Translations under genes and position numbers: made by a program
Notes under the pieces: model-generated
The model's input: the letters and a program-made list of their open reading frames with translations, nothing else
Told to the model about the DNA's origin: nothing
Databases searched by the model: none
Part shown: positions 1 through 6,608 of the stretch, in pieces
Numbering within the stretch: the first letter of the stretch is position 1
Layout: every line of letters begins with the position of its first letter
Assembly: GCA_963747765.1 (NCBI GenBank)
Contig: CAVVGH010000006.1
Location: 1-64,000 of the forward strand
From: VRUE01 sp963747765
GTDB lineage: Bacteria > Actinomycetota > Thermoleophilia > Solirubrobacterales > 70-9
Reading direction: 5' to 3'
Length of the DNA stretch: 64,000 bases

Positions 1-3
1 CTC

Positions 4-30
4 TCTATGCCGATTGCCAAATTGTTCGGG
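4..30. other. Left attachment junction (attL-like) of the island
   Basis: Chromosomal flank (positions 1-6, ctctct) meets island sequence at 7. Island sequence from 7 onward matches, in reverse complement, the sequence to the left of 3999 next to the integrase remnant. Joining the flank to the tRNA end at 6076 rebuilds an uninterrupted tRNA 3' flank (CCGCCCC-A-T-AGAGAG on the minus strand). The left attB arm is cut off by the window edge, so arm length cannot be given. Confidence 0.65.
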
Positions 31-87
31 CCGATCCTCATCGGCCCCGCAGACGGAAGCTCGGATCCGCTTCCGCCTCAGACATAG
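7..87 (+). pseudogene. Displaced 3' end of the integrase gene
   Basis: An in-frame ATG, 25 further codons and TAG encode a tail beginning MPIAKLFG and ending PLPPQT. The same tail follows the residues NSDAAM without a break in the inverted integrase remnant near 3997-3999. In the full integrase the residues after NSDAAM are instead GREGLEPSTDGL, read from the tRNA. This stretch is therefore best read as the integrase C-terminus split off by recombination within the gene, not an independent gene. It is also part of the left arm of the 394-bp inverted repeat. Confidence 0.75.
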
Positions 88-400
88 GTCGAGGCGGAAG
101 TGGCCTTCGAAGAGCCGCTAGGCGGTTTCAGCCCTTTTGAGAGCCCCTCTGAATCCTTGATAGGTACGACATAGTCCGGTAAAATCCGGGCGGAGCAGGG
201 AGAGGTACGCGACGTCTCAGAAGGGCTGAGCCGCTGCACAGAAGTAGATAGGGAGAGCGAACGCAGAGAGCGTCTCTGCCCTCGGTGCAGCCGCAATGCG
301 GATAACGGCATGAATTGCGATGCCGTGTTGCAGTTTCTAGAGAGGTTGGTCCCGGAGTGCCAACGTCCCATAAGGGAGGAAGGAAAGAGATGTTCTCCGG
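7..400 (+). repeat. Long inverted repeat, left arm (IR1-L, 394 bp)
   Basis: Positions 7-400 are the reverse complement of 3606-3999. Every stretch compared matched exactly; identity stops at 401 versus 3605 and at 6 versus 4000. The arm carries the 26-codon integrase tail and then about 300 bp without a credible gene but rich in self-complementary segments (for example GGCTG near 223 with CAGCC near 290, and GGCAT at 308 with ATGCC at 321). It ends in a purine-rich ribosome-binding stretch (gggaggaagg, 375-384) followed by ATG at 390. It looks like a structured leader placed to read inward into the 3.2-kb cargo from both sides. Confidence 0.9.
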
Positions 401-467
401 ATTCCGCAAGGGGCTCGGTATCGCCGGTATCGCGACGATCGCGGTGAGCGCGTTCGTCGCGACGTAA
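390..467 (+). pseudogene. 25-residue signal-peptide-like ORF, probably truncated
   Basis: ATG at 390 follows a strong ribosome-binding stretch. The peptide starts MFSGFRKG, continues with a hydrophobic segment (IAGIATIAVSAFVA) and stops at TAA 465-467. Directly after the stop the same frame reads T-G-A-A, like the rest of a signal-peptidase site. So this may be an export signal disabled by a nonsense change, or a real tiny membrane peptide. The first three and a half codons lie inside IR1, the rest outside. From the other IR arm the same start would give an unrelated short peptide ending in a stop. Confidence 0.35.
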
Positions 468-831
468 ACGGGGGCCGCGTAGGCACGATTTCTCTTCTCA
501 ATCCGCTGAACGAGGCCGGTGCCCCGTTTCAGGCCCTGCTGGGTCCCCCTGGTGCAACCAAATAGCGCCCTTCGGCCCAATGCCAACAACTACTCGAGAG
601 GTCTAACCATGCCCGACATATCCCGCATTTCAAAAAAACAGAAAAAGCCTTTCCTGAACAGATGCTTTCCGAGAACTTGGCCTTCCCGCATGGGGTTGAT
701 GCATTCCCTCTCGCAGTGCTTGGACTTCGACCTCGTCGGCAGTGCGCAGAACCGCAGTTCGTCCTTCCTAAAGACAGAAAGATGGTCTACAGTGTCTTTC
801 TGATCCTTATAAATAGCCGAGAGGATTGGAT
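468..831. other. Intergenic stretch upstream of the HTH gene; possible small ORF at 609
   Basis: ATG at 609 follows gagagg (597-602) with good spacing and opens a 64-codon frame to 803 (starts MPDISRISKKQKKPF). Its later part looks noncoding and it resembles nothing I recognise, so it may be a gene remnant. Near the end, 776-802 holds facing half-sites (AAAGACA ... TGTCTTT) just before a TATAAAT box at 808-814. This could be an operator and -10 element for the HTH gene starting at 832. Confidence 0.3.
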
Positions 832-1281
832 ATGCCGACCGTTGAGATCAAGCTCAGTTTTCCCGAGGGGACGAACGTGCAAGTCACCGGCTTGGATGCT
901 GCCCAGGTGAGCCTTACACCCTCAGTGGAGGACCCGGTTGAGCGCTACTTCAATGACTATCTGAGCTACAACGGGCGTAAAGTTTTTGGAACAGCGGCAC
1001 GAATCGAGGACTTTCGAGGGAGGCCGGGCTTTACCCTCGAAGACATCGCTGCCAGCTTGAGCGTCGACTATGCGACGGTCAAGAGCTGGCACCGCACAAC
1101 CGGCCGGGCGGCAAAACGATGGCGTCGCGACACCGGCACGCAGGAGCCGATTCGTTTTGAGTGGATCGATTACCAAGAGTTCGACGACGGTGCAGGCGCA
1201 CGCACCGCATATCGCCTCCCAAATGACGTAGCTGGCGTCATCAGAGATCTCCCCATCGTCCAGTCAAACCCGAAAGACTGA
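832..1281 (+). CDS. Small HTH-domain protein of the island cargo
   Basis: 149 residues. The start is taken at ATG 832, with gagg at 821-824 seven bases upstream, in preference to an in-frame TTG at 826. The centre (about residues 67-100) reads as a helix-turn-helix: FTLEDIAASLSVDYATVKSW, then a basic stretch (RAAKRWRRD). The first 40 residues are acidic and strand-like, and the C-terminus is unremarkable. It precedes the RES-domain gene by about 100 bp on the same strand. RES toxins are often paired with a DNA-binding antitoxin (Xre/DUF2384 type), so an antitoxin or local repressor role is possible. The sequence is not recognisably that family, so this is inference from position. Confidence 0.6.
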   Translation: MPTVEIKLSFPEGTNVQVTGLDAAQVSLTPSVEDPVERYFNDYLSYNGRKVFGTAARIEDFRGRPGFTLEDIAASLSVDYATVKSWHRTTGRAAKRWRRDTGTQEPIRFEWIDYQEFDDGAGARTAYRLPNDVAGVIRDLPIVQSNPKD

Positions 1282-1373
1282 CCCTTCTCAAGGCTAAGGA
1301 ACGTTCAATCGGCCTCGCAAAGGAAGACTGGCTTAGACAGCAAGAACGGAGCTGCAGCACCGTCGACGGCTTC

Positions 1374-2549
1374 GTGTGCGCGGCGTGCTTCTCAGATCAG
1401 GCGATTCAAGAGTTCATCGAAGCCAACGCCGGCGAGACATATTGCGATTTTTGTGAACGCAAGGAAAGCGAGCCCATCGCCGCCGACGCCGATGATGTCG
1501 CTGAGCTAATCATGGATGGGATCAAGACCGAGTGGGTGGACCCGGCCGAGGAGCTCGCATATGAGAGCGCCGAGGGGGGCTATCAGGGGGTCCAGATCGA
1601 CTTCGATGAAGTCCTAGAGGAGGTTGGCAATCCAATTCTCACCTACGACTTTCAGGCCGCACTTACGGCGGCGACGACCGGCCACACCACCGCCTGGTGC
1701 AAACGCGACTACGCGGCTCCACATCTCGACGATTCGATGACCTTCAGCTGGCAGGAATTGGCCGACCTCGTCAAGTACGAGAGTCGATACTTCTTCTTGC
1801 TAAAGAAAGACGAGGGCTATCCAGAACCAGGCAGGGCTGACACTGCTCTACAAATCCTCGAAGGCATCGGCGAACTCGCCCAGCAGGCAGGACTGATTCG
1901 GACGCTTCCCGAGGGAGCATGTGTGTGGCGAGCGCGACGCCACGACTCCGATAAGCGCTACGACTCTGCTGGTGAGCTCGGAACACCTCGACCAGAGCAT
2001 TGCCTCGGTTCAAGCCGGATGAGTCCAGCAGGCATCCCTGCCTTCTACGGTGCGGAGAGGCTCGACACTGCGCTCGCAGAGGTTCAAGGCAGCAAGCACG
2101 ATCAGAGACCAGGGTGGAGCGCAGGACGCTTCGCCACCACCCGGGCCTGCCCGATCCTGGACTTGGTTCGCTTAGACGAGCCACCAAGCCTTTTCGATCC
2201 CGAGCGCCGCCACCTTCGCCGGCCGCTGATGTTCTTCCATGATTTCGCGTCAGAGATCAGCCGACCGCTAGAGGCCAATAGTCGAGAGCACATTGACTAC
2301 GTGCCGACGCAGGTCGTCGCCGAGTTCATGCGGTTGGCATTCGAGTCCGACCTAGGCCGGATCCGCGGAGTCGCCTACCGCTCCGCACAGCAAGAGGACG
2401 GCGTATGTCTAGTTCTTTTTGTTCCCCATGAGCGCTGTGTGGACGAGCCATCTGGCGCAGGATTGGAGCTGAGGAGAGTCGATACCGACCACGGCGTGTT
2501 TGATTCGCAAGACGCAACTCAGACACCTACGTCCGAGGGGCTCGAATGA
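1374..2549 (+). CDS. RES-domain protein with zinc-binding N-terminal domain
   Basis: 391 residues from GTG 1374. The C-terminal half has the RES pattern: WRARRHD with the Arg (about 185), a block with SSRMSPAGIPAFYGA, a Glu in TALAEVQ, HIDYVPTQVVAEFM, then RGVAYRSAQ and GVCLVLF. RES proteins are known NAD+-degrading toxins. The N-terminus has paired cysteines (CAAC, CDFC), matching what I recall of the HEPN/RES N-terminal domain 1 family. The open frame continues upstream and the residues there (GLAKEDWLRQQER) look like the family's usual beginning. The codon at the expected Met is ATC at 1308, preceded by aagga at 1295-1299. So either a rare ATC start is used or the gene starts late at 1374. 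Its stop overlaps the next start (ATGA, 2546-2549). Confidence 0.75.
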   Translation: MCAACFSDQAIQEFIEANAGETYCDFCERKESEPIAADADDVAELIMDGIKTEWVDPAEELAYESAEGGYQGVQIDFDEVLEEVGNPILTYDFQAALTAATTGHTTAWCKRDYAAPHLDDSMTFSWQELADLVKYESRYFFLLKKDEGYPEPGRADTALQILEGIGELAQQAGLIRTLPEGACVWRARRHDSDKRYDSAGELGTPRPEHCLGSSRMSPAGIPAFYGAERLDTALAEVQGSKHDQRPGWSAGRFATTRACPILDLVRLDEPPSLFDPERRHLRRPLMFFHDFASEISRPLEANSREHIDYVPTQVVAEFMRLAFESDLGRIRGVAYRSAQQEDGVCLVLFVPHERCVDEPSGAGLELRRVDTDHGVFDSQDATQTPTSEGLE

Positions 2550-3355
2550 ACGCCCATGGCCCAGACGGCCCGAGCCTAGAGGACGCAGGGAATGCAATAC
2601 ACGCTCTTCTCAATCATTACCACGATGAAGTAGTTCCAACCTTTGGGCAGCCTGATCAGCCAGAAAAGCCCGTCGTCCAGGTAGCTCTACTGGTTAGGGC
2701 ACCGCCCTTGGTTGAAGCCGCACTAACACTCGCAGAAGCCGGCTTCGGCCGTGAGACCATGATGCTCAATCGTCCGTTGTTCGAGCTAATGCTCGATGCA
2801 TCTTGGGCGGGCAAGAACCCCACGTTGGCCGACGAGCGATTCGTGGCGCACGCACGCTATACGCAGCATCTGCAGCGTGAGGTTGCTAACCGGTATCCCG
2901 AGTTGGGCATCACTCCCGGAGAAGGTCGTCTCGAGCCAGATGAGATCAAGGCTTCGTCGAAACTGTTTGGCGCCTATGCCAGCCGCAGTTGGACTGGAGT
3001 GCGCACGATGGAGCGCATCGCGGCGTTCAAGGATCGACTGGAGCCTGACCAAGAGCGCGAATTCCAATTCGTCTTCGACGTATTGCACAACTGGAACAAC
3101 GGCGAGCTTCATCCGAGTAGCTGGTCACTTGCGAGGGCGCTGCGTCGAGTGCCTGCGCCCGACGGCACACACAAAGTGCAGTTCCGAGTCGGACCGGAGC
3201 CGGAGTTCGCAGCCTTTGCGCTCGGTTGCACCTGGTGGGTGTTCCTCCAACTACTTGACCTGATGCACGAAGTCGCGAACATACCGACGGACTCGCTGCA
3301 GTCCGTTGCAGACGTGGGTGCCGAGTTACTCGGGATAGCGTCGCAGGATCAGTAA
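2546..3355 (+). CDS. DUF5677-like protein, translationally coupled to the RES gene
   Basis: 269 residues; ATG 2546 overlaps the RES gene's TGA. It is an all-helical-looking protein with an R-x-LFE-x-x-LDASW block (about residues 76-88), FVAHARYTQH following, and a hydrophobic helix near 225-245 (CTWWVFLQLLDLMHEV). This resembles the DUF5677 family as I remember it, which occurs beside mobile and defence genes; no function is established. The strict coupling suggests partners, for example an accessory, sensor or antitoxin for the RES protein. The family call is tentative. Confidence 0.6.
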   Translation: MNAHGPDGPSLEDAGNAIHALLNHYHDEVVPTFGQPDQPEKPVVQVALLVRAPPLVEAALTLAEAGFGRETMMLNRPLFELMLDASWAGKNPTLADERFVAHARYTQHLQREVANRYPELGITPGEGRLEPDEIKASSKLFGAYASRSWTGVRTMERIAAFKDRLEPDQEREFQFVFDVLHNWNNGELHPSSWSLARALRRVPAPDGTHKVQFRVGPEPEFAAFALGCTWWVFLQLLDLMHEVANIPTDSLQSVADVGAELLGIASQDQ

Positions 3356-3408
3356 CAGCACTCCTATGTTCCCGTATGAGCGAGAGCACCGACCTACTAT
3401 CGAGGGAA

Positions 3409-3482
3409 GCGCAGATCCAGGCGGCCGTCAACCCCTTCGGGGTCGGGCGCAGAGCGCCCTTGACTGCCACCTGGATCTGCGC
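3409..3482. repeat. Cloverleaf-forming inverted repeat after the cargo genes
   Basis: A perfect 13-bp stem (GCGCAGATCCAGG at 3409-3421 with its complement at 3470-3482) continues with GTCAA/TTGAC (3427-3431/3460-3464). It encloses two hairpins: CCCC-TTC-GGGG (3432-3442) and GGGCGC-AGA-GCGCCC (3445-3459). The result is a three-way junction. No T-run follows, so it is not a standard terminator. It could be a structured RNA end, a replication or nicking origin, or a protein-binding cruciform. Confidence 0.6.
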
Positions 3483-3490
3483 AATTGGCA

Positions 3491-3578
3491 GTTAGGTCGG
3501 GTGACCTAACCTGAGTCACCTAAAACATGAGTTAACTACCACAGTGCAATTGACATGCACACTGTTACTTGCTAAATT
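3491..3578 (+). promoter_or_regulatory. Strong sigma-70-type promoter with upstream operator-like repeats
   Basis: TTGACA at 3550-3555, a 17-base spacer and TAAATT at 3573-3578 make a near-consensus promoter pointing right, into IR1-R and on toward the integrase gene. Upstream, TTAGGTC-GGGT-GACCTAA (3491-3508) is a 7-bp palindrome, and another CACCTAA half-site follows near 3516-3522. Around the -35, AGTGC and GCACT-like arms overlap the promoter. The repeats suggest repression, perhaps by the cargo HTH protein (inference). Confidence 0.6.
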
Positions 3579-3605
3579 GGCTAGCTCGAATGACGCTCCG
3601 TGGAA

Positions 3606-3999
3606 CCGGAGAACATCTCTTTCCTTCCTCCCTTATGGGACGTTGGCACTCCGGGACCAACCTCTCTAGAAACTGCAACACGGCATCGCAATTCATGCCG
3701 TTATCCGCATTGCGGCTGCACCGAGGGCAGAGACGCTCTCTGCGTTCGCTCTCCCTATCTACTTCTGTGCAGCGGCTCAGCCCTTCTGAGACGTCGCGTA
3801 CCTCTCCCTGCTCCGCCCGGATTTTACCGGACTATGTCGTACCTATCAAGGATTCAGAGGGGCTCTCAAAAGGGCTGAAACCGCCTAGCGGCTCTTCGAA
3901 GGCCACTTCCGCCTCGACCTATGTCTGAGGCGGAAGCGGATCCGAGCTTCCGTCTGCGGGGCCGATGAGGATCGGCCCGAACAATTTGGCAATCGGCAT
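3606..3999 (-). repeat. Long inverted repeat, right arm (IR1-R, 394 bp)
   Basis: Exact inverse of 7-400 in the stretches compared. On the minus strand it carries the integrase tail codons (up to the stop at 3919), the structured leader, the ribosome-binding stretch and an ATG at 3617 that reads 11 codons into the cargo region before a stop. It is immediately preceded on that strand by the 123-bp IR2 arm, so the two repeats abut at the CAT/ATG trinucleotide 3997-3999. Confidence 0.9.
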
Positions 4000-4262
4000 G
4001 GCAGCGTCAGAATTCTTTTTGGCTTCCGCAAACGGATCGCCGCCTCCTACCGGCGGCGATTTCCTCCTCAGCCTGTCTGCATACCCACCTATTTGGCCCT
4101 GGCTCAGCACCGGCTCCAGAAGTACACGGTAAGAGTGAGTGTGTTGTTTTTGGGTGAGCCCCTGTGCAGTACGTATCGATATGTCACATCAGGGCCGCGC
4201 TCGGCAGCGTCACTCCCTTGGCACCGGTGACCTGTTGCGATCTCAGCGCGGATTTGGGAAAC
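3919..4262 (-). pseudogene. Decayed 3' fragment of a serine integrase with intact attP-like junction
   Basis: On the minus strand 4262 to about 4160 translates to residues resembling the full integrase (QIRAEIA..., then YVLHRGSP versus FVLHRGSP). The frame is then lost and picked up again at LSQGQIGG...NSDAAM, which is identical to the intact gene for 123 bp. It continues without interruption into MPIAKLF and stops at 3919. The fragment thus shows what the integrase gene looks like before recombination at the att site. It is an inverted partial duplication, not a functional gene. The upstream part has diverged while the last 123 bp has not, suggesting recent gene conversion or constraint on the att arm. 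Confidence 0.75.
3997..4119 (+). repeat. Inverted repeat IR2, left arm (123 bp)
   Basis: The reverse complement of 3997-4119 equals 5956-6078, matched base for base. It covers the integrase 3' end up to the att trinucleotide. Both arms end exactly at CAT/ATG, where the island meets the tRNA on the right and IR1-R on the left. Confidence 0.9.
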
Positions 4263-4323
4263 GCCACGGCAAGGGCACCTTGCCGTGGCGGAGGAGAAGG
4301 CATATGGTCGACGCCGACCATAT
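4262..4323. promoter_or_regulatory. Two perfect hairpins upstream of the integrase gene
   Basis: CGCCACGGCAAGG at 4262-4274 pairs perfectly with 4278-4290 across a 3-base loop. ATATGGTCG at 4302-4310 pairs with 4315-4323 across ACGC. They lie 145-205 bp before the integrase start, between the decayed fragment and the gene. There is no T-run. Possible roles are a binding site for a directionality factor or regulator, or an RNA leader structure. The remaining stretch to 4467 shows no gene I can support. Confidence 0.5.
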
Positions 4324-4467
4324 AAACGCCGGGCGGCGCCAGAGACGCCCCCGGCCGGCACCAGGAGGTTCAGTCCTGATGCGCGATCAGCGTAGTTTCA
4401 ACAAGCCCGTGGTCCGCCGTGCGCACGGGCACGGGCAGCGAGTTGCAGTCCGGGAAGGCAGAGCCCG

Positions 4468-6117
4468 ATGAAGGGCAAGGCCATTCTCTACGCCGCCAAG
4501 TCCACCGAGGACGTCCACGGCTCGATTCCGGCCCAGCTCGAAGACGGAAGGCAGCTCGCAGAGCAAGAGGGCCTGGAGGTCGTGGGCGAATACGCCGACG
4601 AGGCCGCCTCCGCCTACAAAGGAGACCGGGGTCCAGAACTCGCCGCGGCCTTGGAGCACGCAGAGAGGATCGGGGGGACGCTGATCGTCCAGCACTCCGA
4701 CCGCCTCGCCCGCGGGGACGGCAAGCAGGCCCGCCATCTCGCAGAGCTCTTCTTCTTCGCCAACCGTGCGGGCGTCACGCTGCGCTCGGTGCAGGACGAC
4801 TCCACCTTCCAGAACCCGGTCCTGGCCGTGGTCATGGGCGAGCGAAACATGGAGGACAGCCGGCGAAAGAGCCTGGCGGTCAAAGCCGGCATGGCGCGCC
4901 GTCGCGAACGCGGCCTCTACAACGGCGGCTTCGCGCCATACGGCTACCTGCACCGCCGAAACGACGATGACGAGCGCATCCTCGTGATCGACGAGAAGAA
5001 GGCACCGTGGGTGCGACGGATCTTCGACCTCTACTTGGCCGGGGAGACCTACGTCGGAATCGCAAAGGAGCTGGAAGCCGAAAGCGTGCCCGGGCCCAAG
5101 GACACGGTCCTGTGGCCCCACTTCACGGTGCGCAAAATCCTGCTGAACCCCGTCTACACCGGACTGATCCGCGGCGGCGGAGAGCTATACGAGGGCATCC
5201 ATGAGCCGATCATCGACCGCGAGACGTGGAACAAGACGGCGGCACTGCTCAAGGCAAAAGCACGCACCTACAAGCGGGGGCGGCCAAGCACCGGAAAGCA
5301 TCTGTTCAGGAAAGGCTTTTTGAAATGCGGGATATGTGGGAAGGACATGGGTCCGCTGACCCATCGCGGCCGGCCTCATCCGACAGACCAGATCTATCGC
5401 TGCTACGGAAGAAAGCGCCACTCCCATACCTGCGACATGAGCAACATCTACCGCTCAGACGTCGATGAGGCGCTCTACGCCTACTTCAGGGACATAGGGG
5501 TAAACGCAGAGGCCACCAGGGCCCAGCTGGTGGCCGCAAGGGAGCGATCCCTGGCCGAGGCCAGGGAAGTCCTGAGAAGCGCAGAGGCAGAGACACAGGC
5601 CGCCAGGGAGCGCCTGGAGCGCATCAAGCGCGACTACTTCTCGGAAGAGCTGAAAGCTGCCGAGTGGCGAGAGCTGCGCGAAGAGCTCGAGCCGGAGCTC
5701 TCCGCCGCCCAGGCGGAGGAGGAGCGCCTACGGGAACAGCTCGAAGAGGCCGAGAGCGACCGCGCGCTCTCGAAGATCACAGCCGACCTGCTGGGTCAGC
5801 TCGCGGGGATCCGCGCTGAGATCGCCAAGGAGGTCACCGACGCCAAGGGAGCAGCAGCCGTGCGTGCGGCCCTGATGCGACTCTTCGACGGATTCGTCCT
5901 GCACAGGGGCTCACCTCGACACGAAACAAGGGAGGGCACAAAAGTCGCCTACTGGCTGGAGCCGGTGCTGAGCCAGGGCCAAATAGGTGGGTATGCAGAC
6001 AGGCTGAGGAGGAAATCGCCGCCGGTAGGAGGCGGCGATCCGTTTGCGGAAGCCAAAAAGAATTCTGACGCTGCCATGGGGCGGGAAGGACTCGAACCTT
6101 CGACCGACGGATTATGA
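4468..6117 (+). CDS. Large serine integrase of the island
   Basis: 549 residues. The N-terminal resolvase domain (1-150) has the catalytic Ser in YAAKSTED (Ser12) and the HSDRLARG block. A Recombinase domain (about 150-260) contains APYGYL and NPVYTGLI. A zinc ribbon (about 285-320) has CGICGKDMG and paired CYGRKRHSHTC. A long charged coiled coil (350-440) follows, then a C-terminal tail. This is the architecture of unidirectional phage-type integrases. ATG 4468 follows gggaaggcag. The final 12 residues (GREGLEPSTDGL) are read from the tRNA minus strand, replacing the native tail now at 7-87. The protein exists in two C-terminal forms, before and after integration; whether this matters for activity is unknown. 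Confidence 0.92.
   Translation: MKGKAILYAAKSTEDVHGSIPAQLEDGRQLAEQEGLEVVGEYADEAASAYKGDRGPELAAALEHAERIGGTLIVQHSDRLARGDGKQARHLAELFFFANRAGVTLRSVQDDSTFQNPVLAVVMGERNMEDSRRKSLAVKAGMARRRERGLYNGGFAPYGYLHRRNDDDERILVIDEKKAPWVRRIFDLYLAGETYVGIAKELEAESVPGPKDTVLWPHFTVRKILLNPVYTGLIRGGGELYEGIHEPIIDRETWNKTAALLKAKARTYKRGRPSTGKHLFRKGFLKCGICGKDMGPLTHRGRPHPTDQIYRCYGRKRHSHTCDMSNIYRSDVDEALYAYFRDIGVNAEATRAQLVAARERSLAEAREVLRSAEAETQAARERLERIKRDYFSEELKAAEWRELREELEPELSAAQAEEERLREQLEEAESDRALSKITADLLGQLAGIRAEIAKEVTDAKGAAAVRAALMRLFDGFVLHRGSPRHETREGTKVAYWLEPVLSQGQIGGYADRLRRKSPPVGGGDPFAEAKKNSDAAMGREGLEPSTDGL
5956..6078 (-). repeat. Inverted repeat IR2, right arm (123 bp)
   Basis: Partner of 3997-4119. It lies within the last 41 codons of the island-encoded part of the integrase and ends at the attR junction with the tRNA. 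Confidence 0.9.
6056..6098. other. Right attachment junction (attR-like) in the tRNA 3' end
   Basis: Island sequence ends with GACGCTGCCATG at 6078 and the tRNA acceptor follows (GGGCGGGAAGG). The shared trinucleotide ATG (6076-6078) includes the position of the tRNA discriminator base and first acceptor pair, so the tRNA stays intact after integration. Serine integrases exchange at a 2-bp core, and TG or AT would fit here. Confidence 0.7.
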
Positions 6118-6150
6118 GTCCGCTGCTCTGACCAACTGAGCTACCGCCCC
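6077..6150 (-). tRNA. tRNA with CAT anticodon (elongator Met, or Ile2)
   Basis: On the minus strand the sequence runs GGGGCGG (acceptor), TAGCTCAGTTGGTCAGAGC (D arm), an anticodon arm with loop CTCATAA, GGTTCGAGTCC (T arm) and CCGCCCC plus discriminator A. No CCA is encoded. The CAT anticodon does not distinguish elongator Met from lysidine-modified Ile; the first base pair G-C and the D arm fit either. It is the integration target of the island. Confidence 0.9.
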
Positions 6151-6608
6151 GGAAACTCGATTATGGCCTAGATGATTAGTTCCCCGGCGAGGTGCGACTG
6201 GGGACGCGCCTGGCCAGGCAGATCCAGAATGCAGGGCGCAGCCTTTGCCGGTGGGCAATGGCAAGCCCGAGGACGAAGAGACGCCCAGTGTGCCGGGCGC
6301 GTCATCCAGGCGTGTGCGGTGGTGTAACTGCTCATCTGGTGCCTTCTCGTACGCGAGGGCGGCCGTGAAGCCGCCATCCGGATTCGGCGAATCACATTCG
6401 CGTCGCGGATGACTCCGTATCTATCCACACCTAGGGTTGCCAGATCACGATATTCGGGATCACGCCGGTGTATTCGCTTATCCCCTAATAAACAGGCTAG
6501 CCGTAGCAGGAAGCATTTCAATGAGTAACGGAGGCAAGAACCGCTTTGGAATCGGCCGGTTGCGTGATGTCTTAGCGTCGGGCTGAGAGAAGACGCGCCG
6601 GCCGGCGC
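6151..6608. other. Intergenic region with a short repeat shared with the dgt upstream region
   Basis: 6168-6214 matches 14084-14128 at most positions. On the minus strand both translate to QARPQSHLA(G/V)EL followed by two hydrophobic residues and a stop. This suggests two copies of the 3' end of a lost gene, possibly a transposase. The rest holds no gene I can support; a 21-codon frame at 6520-6585 (MSNGGKNRFG...) is too short to judge. Confidence 0.45.

Larger units (their letters stand above)
7..6078. mobile_element. Serine-integrase genomic island at a tRNA(CAT) 3' end
   Basis: The right end is the integrase gene, whose reading frame runs into the 3' end of the tRNA at 6077-6150. The left end at position 7 begins with ATG plus 25 codons and a stop (7-87). 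These are the codons that follow the same junction in the inverted integrase remnant at 3919-3999. So the circular form would have carried attP inside the integrase 3' end, and integration moved the last 26 codons to the far left. The only shared bases at both ends are ATG (7-9 and 6076-6078). Cargo is an HTH gene, a RES-domain gene and a DUF5677-like gene. Seen: the junctions and reading frames. Inferred: excision and integration by this integrase. Confidence 0.8.

Noticed and set aside
87..389. Known riboswitch (c-di-AMP type) in the IR1 leader
   Set aside because: The self-pairing and downstream signal-peptide-like ORF invited this, but I cannot find the conserved ydaO segments. Left as an unassigned structured leader.
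3569..3928. 119-codon plus-strand frame downstream of the strong promoter
   Set aside because: It runs through IR1-R antisense to the leader and integrase tail, and its mirror frame at 78-371 exists only because of the repeat. No ribosome-binding site or motif was seen.
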